Below, piece by piece: positions 1-7,056 of a stretch of 7,056 bases of DNA; within the stretch, counting starts at the first letter, position 1; each line of letters starts with the position of its first letter. The DNA lies in contig JAFKKW010000426.1 in the NCBI GenBank assembly GCA_017304275.1, positions 1 to 7,056 of the forward strand. Direction: 5' to 3'. A model generated the notes under the pieces. The model did no database searches. It was given only the letters and a program-made list of their open reading frames with translations, and was not told the DNA's origin. Source of the DNA: Hyphomicrobiales bacterium (GTDB taxonomy: Bacteria; Pseudomonadota; Alphaproteobacteria; Rhizobiales; Hyphomicrobiaceae). The translations under genes were made by a program, and so were the position numbers.

Positions 1-15
1 GAAACGGAGTTGAGA

Positions 16-1074
16 ATGAGCACCAAGAAAAACATCCGCGCCGCCCTCGACAAGGCCGCCTCCGCGCGCATCCTGATCATCGATGGCGCCATGGGCACCA
101 TGATCCAACGCCACAAGCTGGATGAGGCGGGCTATCGCGGCGCCCGCTTCAAGGACTGGCCGCGCGACATCAAGGGCAACAACGACGTCCTGGTGCTGAC
201 GCAGCCCAAGATCATCCAGGACATCCACGAGCAGTATCTCGCGGCCGGCGCCGACATCATCGAGACCAACACGTTCAACGCGCAGAAGATCTCCATGGCC
301 GACTACGGCATGGAGGACCTGTCCTACGAGATCAACGTCGCGGCGGCGAAGCTCGCCCGCGCGGCAGCCGACAAATATTCGACGCCGGACAAGCCGCGCT
401 TCGTCGCCGGCGCCGTCGGCCCGACCAACCGCACGGCCTCGATCTCGCCCGACGTCAACAACCCCGGCTTCCGCAACGTCTCCTTCGACGAGCTGCGGGA
501 GGCCTACAAGGAGCAGGTAAAGGGCCTCATCGAAGGCGGCGCGGACATCATCCTGATCGAGACCATCTTCGACACGCTGAACGCCAAGGCCGCGGGTCTC
601 GCCACGCTGGAGGCCTTCGATGAGACCGGCGTGACGCTGCCGATCATGATCTCCGGAACCATCACCGACCGCTCCGGCCGCACCCTCTCGGGGCAGACGG
701 CGGAAGCGTTCTGGTACTCGATGCGGCACTTGAAGCCGTTCTCGATCGGCTTGAACTGCGCGCTCGGCGCCGAGCTGATGCGCCCGTATCTGGCCGAGTT
801 GGCCCACGTCGCGGATGTGCGCATCTCGGCCTACCCGAACGCCGGGCTGCCGAACGCCATGGGCGAGTACGACGAGACACCGGACGACATGGCCTGCAAG
901 ACCGAACCCTGGGCGGCCGACGGCCTGATCAACATCATCGGCGGCTGCTGCGGCTCGACGCCCGACCACATCCGGCACATCGCCGAGCACGTGTCGAAGT
1001 TCCCGCCGCGGCCTCTGCCGGTGATCGAGCCGAAGATGCGCCTCTCGGGTCTTGAACCTTTCGTGCACGGGTGA
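16..1074 (+). CDS. metH: MetH1: homocysteine-binding/methyltransferase subunit of split cobalamin-dependent methionine synthase
   Basis: This 352-residue cytoplasmic protein is the first module of methionine synthase (MetH). It binds and activates homocysteine on zinc so that it can take the methyl group from methylcobalamin, the last step of methionine synthesis. The family signature DGAMGTM is at residues 23-29. The three zinc-ligand cysteines are Cys248 (in GLNCALG) and Cys311/Cys312 (in GGCCGSTPDH), almost the same numbers as in E. coli MetH. The ATG at 16 is chosen because GGAG at 6-9 is well placed; an in-frame TTG at 10 would bury that site. The protein ends at LEPFVHG, where full-length MetH would run through a linker into the folate module, so this is a natural single-domain subunit and not a damaged gene. 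Its stop overlaps the next start by four bases (GTGA). The partner subunit is encoded at 1592-4288. Whether metF or another gene precedes it cannot be seen. Confidence 0.95.
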   Translation: MSTKKNIRAALDKAASARILIIDGAMGTMIQRHKLDEAGYRGARFKDWPRDIKGNNDVLVLTQPKIIQDIHEQYLAAGADIIETNTFNAQKISMADYGMEDLSYEINVAAAKLARAAADKYSTPDKPRFVAGAVGPTNRTASISPDVNNPGFRNVSFDELREAYKEQVKGLIEGGADIILIETIFDTLNAKAAGLATLEAFDETGVTLPIMISGTITDRSGRTLSGQTAEAFWYSMRHLKPFSIGLNCALGAELMRPYLAELAHVADVRISAYPNAGLPNAMGEYDETPDDMACKTEPWAADGLINIIGGCCGSTPDHIRHIAEHVSKFPPRPLPVIEPKMRLSGLEPFVHG

Positions 1075-1591
1075 CGCACGTGAGTGGCAACAGCGATAGT
1101 CTGGAGGAGCGGGTGTTGGACCGCGTCGCCGAGATAACGAGAGCGCCGCGGCATGCCCTGGGTCGCACCACGGATCTCTACCGGGACCTGGCCTTGACCG
1201 GCCCCGAAGCCAGAACCCTGCTGGCGGTCCTGGCGGAAGAGTTCGATATCGATTTGAGCGGTGTCAGAGTCTATCGCCACTTCGACGACGGGGGCGTCTC
1301 GCTCTCCTCTCCGGAAGTGATCTGGACGATCCTGGGGGCCGCGCTGTTCGCCATCGCAAGCGTTCCGGTTGCCTCATACCTGACGGCAACGTTCGGGCTG
1401 CCGGACTGGGGCAACTATTTGCTGATCGGGCTTTGCATTCCCTTGGTGCTGGTCTGGATGCAGGTCGGCAGCTTGATCTTCCCGCGCCCGAGCGATTGGG
1501 GCGGCGAGAGGATTCCCGTAACGATTCAAGATCTGATTTCGGCCGCAAAAGAGAAGAAATGGCCGATCAACTATGAAGGCAGGTATACGTC

Positions 1592-1595
<4 letters not shown>
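1071..1595 (+). CDS. DUF1493/acyl-carrier-protein-like protein with two membrane segments, lying between the metH halves
   Basis: This 174-residue protein has unknown function. Residues about 10-75 resemble the DUF1493 family, which has an acyl-carrier-protein-like fold: a DLYRDLALTGPEA stretch, then LAEEFDIDLSGV and YRHFDD. The position where a true carrier protein has its phosphopantetheine serine (DSL) reads TGP, so it is unlikely to carry an acyl group. Two hydrophobic stretches, about 83-108 and 114-137, look like membrane helices. The C-terminus (IPVTIQDLISAAKEKKW, 148-164) resembles the usual DUF1493 ending, as if the helices were inserted into the domain. The GTG at 1071 overlaps the metH1 stop; an in-frame GTG at 1080 is an alternative. 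No clear Shine-Dalgarno site is visible, which fits translational coupling. The stop overlaps the metH2 start (GTGA, 1592-1595). Six of its 22 leucine codons are TTG, more than in the flanking metH genes, hinting at a separate origin. The family call rests on pattern memory only. Confidence 0.8.
1576..1595 (+). promoter_or_regulatory. Ribosome binding site and stop/start overlap for metH2
   Basis: AAGGCAGG at 1576-1583 is a usable purine-rich Shine-Dalgarno sequence eight bases before the GTG start at 1592. It lies inside the last codons of the upstream gene, whose TGA (1593-1595) overlaps the GTG. This supports the GTG start and termination-reinitiation coupling. Confidence 0.65.
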
Positions 1596-4288
<2,693 letters not shown>

Positions 4289-4289
4289 G

Positions 4290-4329
4290 GCGGGAATCGT
4301 CGGTCTCTTCAAAGACCTGGAGCGCGATC
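4290..4329 (+). repeat. Copy 1 of a 40-base dispersed repeat
   Basis: This segment matches 5382-5421 in direct orientation at 35 of 40 positions without gaps. Both contain the core TCGGTCTC and CAAAGA and end in the identical GAGCGCGATC. It begins one base after the metH2 stop codon. Downstream (4346-4357) a GATCGCGCGCTC stretch can pair back with GAGCGCGATC, so the unit ends in an imperfect stem with a longer loop than copy 2. Confidence 0.75.
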
Positions 4330-4360
4330 TCAGGCCGATCGAAAGCGATCGCGCGCTCTA

Positions 4361-4503
4361 GAGCCGTTCTGACTTAGGTGGAAACAGCCGCACCTAAATC
4401 TATCGCAACTCTTCGCCTCTCCCCGGCGGGGAGAGGCGACTTCCGAGCATCGCGAGGACGGCGGGTGAGGGGAGGAGCCGATTCCGGCTAAGTCGGAAAC
4501 ACT
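4361..4503 (+). repeat. Pair of diverged direct repeats (GAGCCG..GGAAACA) around a hairpin repeat
   Basis: Bases 4361-4388 and 4475-4503 can be aligned as direct repeats: both start GAGCCG, pass through a C(T)TAAG/CTTAGG core and end GGAAACA. The first contains a 7-base stem (TTAGGTG at 4374-4380 with CACCTAA at 4391-4397). CTCTAG occurs beside each (4355-4360 and 4502-4507). A related GGAAAC motif forms a small stem at 4674-4694 (GTTTCC/GGAAAC). These look like fragments of one short interspersed element; boundaries are approximate. Confidence 0.5.
4411..4475 (+). repeat. CTCTCCCC-type palindromic repeat with an 11-bp perfect stem
   Basis: CGCCTCTCCCC (4414-4424) pairs perfectly with GGGGAGAGGCG (4428-4438) across a GGC loop. 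It is followed by CGACTTCCGAGCATCGCGAG and a GGCGGGTGAGGGG tail. I recognise this arrangement as a common interspersed repeat of proteobacterial genomes (from memory, not a search). No T-run follows the stem, so it is not a standard intrinsic terminator, although it is the strongest hairpin soon after metH2. Confidence 0.65.
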
Positions 4504-4561
4504 CTAGGCTCTTTTCGACCAGGGCCGACATGGTCGTGCGAACAATCGCCGTGACGAAACT

Positions 4562-4592
4562 CCAGCCCCCCGGCTTTGCCGGAGTGACGTCC
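4562..4592 (-). repeat. REP-like palindromic unit, inverted copy
   Basis: Read on the minus strand this is ACGTCACTCCGGCAAAGCCG followed by GGGGGCTGGA, a diverged version of the unit at 4619-4650. The stem is CCGGC (4570-4574) with GCCGG (4578-4582) and a three-base loop. Together the two units make an inverted doublet. Confidence 0.65.
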
Positions 4593-4618
4593 AGTTTGGG
4601 CTGTCCCGTCCTGCCCAT

Positions 4619-4650
4619 AACGTCATCCCGGCGTAGGCCGGGATCCAGAC
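4619..4650 (+). repeat. REP-like palindromic unit, forward copy
   Basis: The unit reads ACGTCATCCCGGCGTAGGCC then GGGATCCAGA. ATCCCGGC (4625-4632) pairs perfectly with GCCGGGAT (4637-4644) around a GTAG loop. This is the widely dispersed alphaproteobacterial 'CGTCATCCCGGC..GCCGGGATCCAG' type of repeat (known to me as a common motif, not looked up). It faces the inverted copy at 4562-4592 across about 27 bases. Confidence 0.75.
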
Positions 4651-4696
4651 ACGTGCCCGCATGCCGAGCCGGTGTTTCCACCTGCAACGGAAACGC

Positions 4697-4774
4697 GCTA
4701 GTGTGATGATCGAGAAATTCGCCATATCAAGCAGCGCGGTCGCGCGCGAATTTCTCGATCTGAATCACACTAGC
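4697..4774. repeat. Long palindromic element 1 (CTAGTGT family)
   Basis: The left arm (4697-4722; GCTAGTGTGAT then GATCGAGAAATTCGC) is the exact reverse complement of the right arm (4746-4774), except for a three-base TGA bulge at 4761-4763 in the right arm. The loop is 23 bases. Its outer ends, CTAGTGT/ACACTAG, are shared with the next element. It is too long and has the wrong context for a terminator. It looks like a non-coding, MITE-like dispersed palindrome. Confidence 0.85.
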
Positions 4775-4786
4775 AAGTCTATGATT

Positions 4787-4864
4787 CTAGTGTCCCTTTT
4801 GATTCCGAAGTTCGCTCCTGAGCTTAGCCGCGAACTCTGGCGAACTTCGGAATCGGGACACTAG
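4787..4864. repeat. Long palindromic element 2 (CTAGTGT family)
   Basis: The right arm (4840-4864) is the exact reverse complement of the left arm (4787-4815; CTAGTGTCCC, then TTTT at 4797-4800, then GATTCCGAAGTTCGC), apart from the TTTT bulge in the left arm. The paired arm is 25 bases and the loop 24. It begins 13 bases after element 1. Arm sequences of the two elements agree at 18 of 25 positions by eye. It ends 34 bases before the next gene. Confidence 0.85.
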
Positions 4865-4898
4865 GATCCGCAGCGTCGCGCAGAGGACGGGAGGGGCA

Positions 4899-5258
4899 AT
4901 GCCGTTTGTGAATCTGGCCGTGGCTCAGGCCGCGGCGGCTTGGATTGCCGCGCCGAATCTTGTCGGCATGGTGATGGACTACGGGCCGCTCTATTACTAC
5001 GTAGTTGCCGCGGTGGCCGCCGTGATCGTTCTCATCGGCGCGTTCATCGGTTCGCGCATCACCCACACCATCGCCCGGCCGACCCTATTGTCGCTGATCG
5101 CGGCCGTCTCGTTCGCGATCATCGCGGCGGCGCTGGCGCTGGTTTTTCTGGGCTCTCAAGTCGGCATCTCCGAGGTCGCAACCCACGGCTTCACGTTCGC
5201 GCCGGTGGCAGCGGCGATCGCGGGCTACTTCATCGCCTCTCCGCGCACGGCTGTGTGA
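4899..5258 (+). CDS. Small four-segment membrane protein, function unknown
   Basis: This 119-residue protein is very hydrophobic and I recognise no family. Likely membrane segments are about 6-26, 33-51, 63-85 and 98-114; the first is the weakest and could be a signal anchor. Polar residues are few: a short basic loop (SRITHTIARP, 52-61) sits between segments 2 and 3, which would place that loop in the cytoplasm by the positive-inside rule. The ATG at 4899 follows a strong GGGAGGGG (4889-4896), which fixes the start. The region just upstream is the palindrome ending at 4864, so any promoter must lie within or before the repeats. It resembles the next gene (5499-5855) in length, segment spacing and local residues, suggesting a duplicated pair. 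No catalytic or metal-binding motif is visible. Confidence 0.8.
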   Translation: MPFVNLAVAQAAAAWIAAPNLVGMVMDYGPLYYYVVAAVAAVIVLIGAFIGSRITHTIARPTLLSLIAAVSFAIIAAALALVFLGSQVGISEVATHGFTFAPVAAAIAGYFIASPRTAV

Positions 5259-5300
5259 GCGTCACCAGCCAGACCATTGTTCCGCATTGCGGATCTTCAT

Positions 5301-5367
5301 GCTAGATCGGATCGTGCCGGAGCGATTCCGGCGCAAGATCATGCTTTAGACCATGATCGCTTCGGAC
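5301..5367. repeat. Cluster of short palindromes (left part of repeat block)
   Basis: Two successive small stems are visible: GCCGGA/TCCGGC (5316-5321 with 5327-5332) and GATCATG/CATGATC (5337-5343 with 5352-5358). The second abuts the 10-bp stem CGCTTCGGAC/GTCCGAAGCG (5358-5367 with 5375-5384). The TAGA..GATCATGCTTTAGA style is typical of interspersed palindromes in Hyphomicrobiales (recalled). No coding potential is seen here. Confidence 0.6.
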
Positions 5368-5435
5368 CCTATCAGTCCGAAGCGTGAATCATCGGTCTCA
5401 TCAAAGATCTCGAGCGCGATCCATGATCGCGCTCG
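5358..5435 (+). repeat. Copy 2 of the 40-base repeat with flanking perfect stems
   Basis: Bases 5382-5421 match 4290-4329 at 35 of 40 positions. The unit is bracketed by two perfect hairpins: CGCTTCGGAC/GTCCGAAGCG (5358-5367 and 5375-5384, 7-base loop) and CGAGCGCGATC/GATCGCGCTCG (5411-5421 and 5425-5435, CAT loop). It lies between the two small membrane-protein genes. Confidence 0.75.
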
Positions 5436-5498
5436 GGATTGGGCATTCGTCGGCGGGTGGGGAAGACGGCCGGCGGCAACTTGGGGGAGATCCGCCAC

Positions 5499-5855
5499 AT
5501 GCTTGGACGTCTCGTATTGCTGCTGCTCCAGATCGTCATCGGCTGGTTCGGCGCCAATGCCATTATGAGTGCGCTGGGAAGCAGCGTGCCCGGTGCGTTC
5601 GCGATCTACGTCTTTGCGATCCTGGCCGCGATCGTCGTGTTCCTGGTCGGCATCATAGCCGCGCAGGTGCTGCAGAACGTTTGGACGCCGGGAAGCCGCA
5701 CGCTGACGTGGTCGCTGGCTTTTGCCATCGTCGCTGCGCTGCTCTGGCAGTTCGGGCCGACGCTGCCGCTTCTGTCCGAGATCCCCTGGGGTCGCGTGCC
5801 GGTCAAGTATGCCGTGCTGGCGGGCGCGCTACTCGGCTACCACATTCGCAAATAG
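5499..5855 (+). CDS. Small four-segment membrane protein, probable paralogue of the upstream one
   Basis: This 118-residue hydrophobic protein has unknown function. Membrane segments are about 5-23, 34-56, 69-86 and 101-115. The ATG at 5499 is preferred because GGGGGAGA (5483-5490) lies eight bases before it and the protein then opens directly with a membrane helix. An in-frame TTG at 5439 would add 20 residues starting inside a repeat. Compared with the gene at 4899-5258, shared features fall at a nearly constant offset of three or four residues: Y-V-x-A-x-x-A-A at the start of segment 2 (37-44 here, 34-41 there), a proline in the middle loop, F-A-I-x-A-A in segment 3 (75-80 and 72-77) and G-Y-x-I near the end. 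A strong terminator 26 bases after the stop ends its transcript. The middle loop is less basic than in the upstream protein. Confidence 0.8.
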   Translation: MLGRLVLLLLQIVIGWFGANAIMSALGSSVPGAFAIYVFAILAAIVVFLVGIIAAQVLQNVWTPGSRTLTWSLAFAIVAALLWQFGPTLPLLSEIPWGRVPVKYAVLAGALLGYHIRK

Positions 5856-5881
5856 CTCTCGCGCGAGCGCGAAAAAAGATC

Positions 5882-5913
5882 AGGCGCGAGGCCGGGGCCT
5901 CGCGCCTTTTTTT
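5882..5913 (+). terminator. Strong intrinsic terminator after the membrane-protein genes
   Basis: AGGCGCGAGGCC (5882-5893) is the reverse complement of GGCCTCGCGCCT (5896-5907); in practice this is an 11-bp GC-rich stem with a four-base loop. It is followed at once by seven T (5907-5913). An A-run (5872-5877) sits four bases before the stem, so the structure could also stop transcription arriving on the minus strand. Confidence 0.92.
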
Positions 5914-5964
5914 GTCGTGCTGAACCGTGACAAGTCGAGGAGGAGTGCGAGCGACAGGGAGCAC

Positions 5965-6048
5965 TCACACCATCCCGACCACGATTGCAGCGAGGAAGCC
6001 GAAAGACGCGAGCACGGCAAGCATGCTCAGTCGGATCGAGAGTTCCAT
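5965..6048 (-). CDS. 27-residue single-pass membrane microprotein
   Basis: On the minus strand an ATG (6048-6046) opens a 27-codon frame ending in TGA at 5967-5965. The product starts MELSIRLSML, continues as an unbroken hydrophobic run (AVLASFGFLAAIVVGMV) and ends right after it, as expected for a one-helix membrane peptide with a short N-terminal tail bearing one Arg and one Glu. The start is preceded by AGGAGG (6059-6054) with a five-base spacer, a near-ideal Shine-Dalgarno sequence; this is the main evidence, because such a short frame could occur by chance. A GC hairpin at 6060-6074 directly abuts the Shine-Dalgarno site. It lies on the same strand as the crotonase gene but about 300 bases downstream, so it probably has its own transcript. 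I do not recognise the family. Alternatives are a toxin-like hydrophobic peptide, a regulator of a larger membrane protein, or a chance frame. Confidence 0.55.
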   Translation of the reverse strand: MELSIRLSMLAVLASFGFLAAIVVGMV

Positions 6049-6059
6049 CGTTGCCTCCT

Positions 6060-6074
6060 GCCGGCCGGGCCGGC
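6060..6074 (-). promoter_or_regulatory. GC hairpin abutting the microprotein ribosome binding site
   Basis: GCCGGC (6060-6065) pairs perfectly with GCCGGC (6069-6074) around a three-base loop. It ends exactly where the AGGAGG of the minus-strand microprotein begins. It could stabilise the 5' end of the message or influence ribosome access; this role is inference. Confidence 0.4.
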
Positions 6075-6344
6075 GGTGGGTATCATCGTTACGTCACGCA
6101 TTCACCTTGCAGGGTGTGACGCTCGGGTCCGTCCGGCAACGGCGCCCGCGTCGACAAAAAAAGCTTACGAAGCGAGGAAGTTCCCTGCCAAGCAAAAATG
6201 ATCATGCGTTGCACCATGTCTGGTGCCGCGCCGCTTGAGCGCGAGAAACGTTTCGATTGAATTCAAAGCCGCCTTCGGCCGTGCTGCGACGCAAGCCTCG
6301 CACCCGAAATATTTTCGTTCGATTGCGGGATGGCGCGCTTTCGC
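6075..6344. other. Intergenic stretch with no convincing gene
   Basis: This 270-base gap between the microprotein and the crotonase gene shows only weak signals. GCACCA/TGGTGC (6211-6216 with 6221-6226) is a perfect 6-bp stem without a T-run. Its composition is more AT-rich than the genes. A promoter for the microprotein should lie at about 6075-6150, but no clear -35/-10 pair is recognisable. Confidence 0.5.
6156..6173 (-). terminator. Weak candidate terminator for the crotonase transcript
   Basis: Read on the minus strand, GCTT (6173-6170), a three-base loop and AAGC (6166-6163) are followed by seven T (6162-6156). The stem is only 4 bp, so function is doubtful. Its position between the crotonase stop and the microprotein start would suit separate transcripts. 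Confidence 0.25.
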
Positions 6345-7056
6345 TCAGCGTCCCTGGAACGCCGGCTTGCGTTTCTCGAGAAATGCGCGCCGCCCTTCCA
6401 CGTAATCGGCACTGTCGAAGCAGGCTTTTACCGCCGCATCGAGCCTCGCGGTGTCGGGGCTCTCGGGGTGGCGGACGAGCTCGTCGATGGTGAGCTTTGC
6501 TGCGCGCACCGTGAGCGGCGCGTTCGCGGCAATGGTGCTCGCGAGCGTCCGCACCGCGACCTCGAGGTTCTCGGTTTCGACGACCTCGTTGACGAGACCG
6601 ATACGCTGGGCTTCCGCAGCGGAGAAGCGCCGGCCCGTGAACAGCATCTCCTTGACGAAGGCGGGCGGCGCGAGCGCGAGCAGCGGCGGCACCCAGCGGG
6701 GATTGTAGCCGAGGCCGAGCTTCGCGGCGGGGATTGCGAACTGCGCCTTGGGGTCGGCAAGGCGCAAGTCGGCGCACGCGGCAATGCCGAGGCCGCCGCC
6801 GAGGCAGAAGCCGTGGATCATGGCGATGACCGGCTTGGTCGTCGCGAGCAGGGCCGAGAACGCCTCGTGATTGAGCCGGTCGTAGTCGGCGGCGCTGGCG
6901 CCGGTCCGCGCGGTTTCGAACTCGGAGATGTCGGCCCCCGCCGAGAACGCCCGCGTCCCGTCCCCGCGTAGGAGGATCACCCGCACGGCCGGATCCGCCT
7001 CGGCCGCTGCAATGTGGGTCGGGATCTTGGCCCACATGCCCGCCGTATAGGCGTTC
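6345..7056 (-). CDS. Crotonase-superfamily (enoyl-CoA hydratase/isomerase-like) protein, 5' end cut by window edge
   Basis: The visible part is 237 codons plus the stop. The reading frame continues open to the window edge: NAYTAG precedes the first internal Met, matching the conserved NA(L/M) region of crotonases, so the true start lies outside. With that Met (7037-7035) as residue 1, the first oxyanion-hole motif is RAFSAGADISEF (29-40) and the second is HGFCLGGGLGIAACAD (75-90), so a CoA thioester substrate is expected. The two catalytic glutamates of classical enoyl-CoA hydratase are absent: the GGGxE position is Gly84 and the PE position is P103-A104. Instead LGLGYNP (107-113) places Tyr111 near the position of the active-site tyrosine of methylmalonyl-CoA decarboxylase (YgfG). 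KEMLFTGRRFSAAEAQRIGL and the NAPLTVRAAK region are typical of the fold. Fold assignment is certain; the reaction is not, and 'enoyl-CoA hydratase' may be wrong. Confidence 0.93.
   Translation of the reverse strand, partial: NAYTAGMWAKIPTHIAAAEADPAVRVILLRGDGTRAFSAGADISEFETARTGASAADYDRLNHEAFSALLATTKPVIAMIHGFCLGGGLGIAACADLRLADPKAQFAIPAAKLGLGYNPRWVPPLLALAPPAFVKEMLFTGRRFSAAEAQRIGLVNEVVETENLEVAVRTLASTIAANAPLTVRAAKLTIDELVRHPESPDTARLDAAVKACFDSADYVEGRRAFLEKRKPAFQGR

Noticed and set aside
4414..4438. Strong hairpin as a possible metH2 terminator
   Set aside because: No T-run follows it and it is part of a recognisable dispersed repeat; at best it could stabilise a 3' end.
4400..4687. Minus-strand frame of 95 codons in the repeat region
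   Set aside because: It is made almost entirely of repeat units (REP-like doublet and CTCTCCCC repeat); translations of such repeats are not real proteins.
4780..4785. TATGAT resembling a -10 promoter box upstream of the first small membrane protein
   Set aside because: No matching -35 box at 16-18 bases, and it sits in the 13-base spacer between two palindromes more than 110 bases from the start codon.
4290..5435. CRISPR array
   Set aside because: The repeats are few, of different kinds and irregularly spaced, with no unique spacers of uniform length.
5927..6238. Plus-strand frames after the terminator
   Set aside because: They lack a ribosome site, start inside the post-terminator region, have arginine-rich arbitrary composition, and overlap the better-supported minus-strand microprotein.
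6330..6971. 213-codon plus-strand frame opposite the crotonase
   Set aside because: Antisense shadow with biased composition and no ribosome binding site.
6202..7035. 277-codon minus-strand frame overlapping the crotonase
   Set aside because: Arginine-rich shifted frame; the crotonase motifs are all in the neighbouring frame.

Overview
The window looks like a chromosomal segment of a GC-rich alphaproteobacterium, most likely from the Hyphomicrobiales (inference). The grounds are the high GC with G/C-ending codons, a methionine synthase encoded as two separate proteins, and an intergenic region packed with the small palindromic repeats common in that group, including a 'CGTCATCCCGGC..GCCGGGATCCAG' type repeat.

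Bases 16-4288 form a tightly packed operon for cobalamin-dependent methionine synthase. metH1 encodes the homocysteine/zinc module. metH2 encodes the methyltetrahydrofolate, cobalamin and AdoMet-reactivation modules. Between them, exactly at the linker between the first two modules, lies a 174-residue gene for a DUF1493/acyl-carrier-protein-like membrane protein. It is joined to both metH halves by 4-base GTGA stop/start overlaps, so all three are probably translated as a coupled set. The two MetH parts must come together to transfer the methyl group from methyl-THF through cobalamin to homocysteine. What the middle protein does is unknown.

Bases 4289-4898 hold no convincing gene. They are a mosaic of repeats: a 40-base repeat starting one base after the metH2 stop, a diverged direct repeat, a CTCTCCCC-type hairpin, an inverted pair of REP-like units, and two adjacent 25-base-arm palindromes with shared CTAGTGT ends. 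A second, smaller palindrome block lies at 5300-5435.

Bases 4899-5855 carry two small four-segment membrane proteins (119 and 118 residues) that look like diverged paralogues. A strong intrinsic terminator at 5882-5913 closes this unit.

On the minus strand are a 27-residue hydrophobic microprotein with a near-perfect Shine-Dalgarno sequence (5965-6048) and, running off the right edge, a crotonase-superfamily gene (6345-7056). The crotonase protein lacks both glutamates expected of an enoyl-CoA hydratase.
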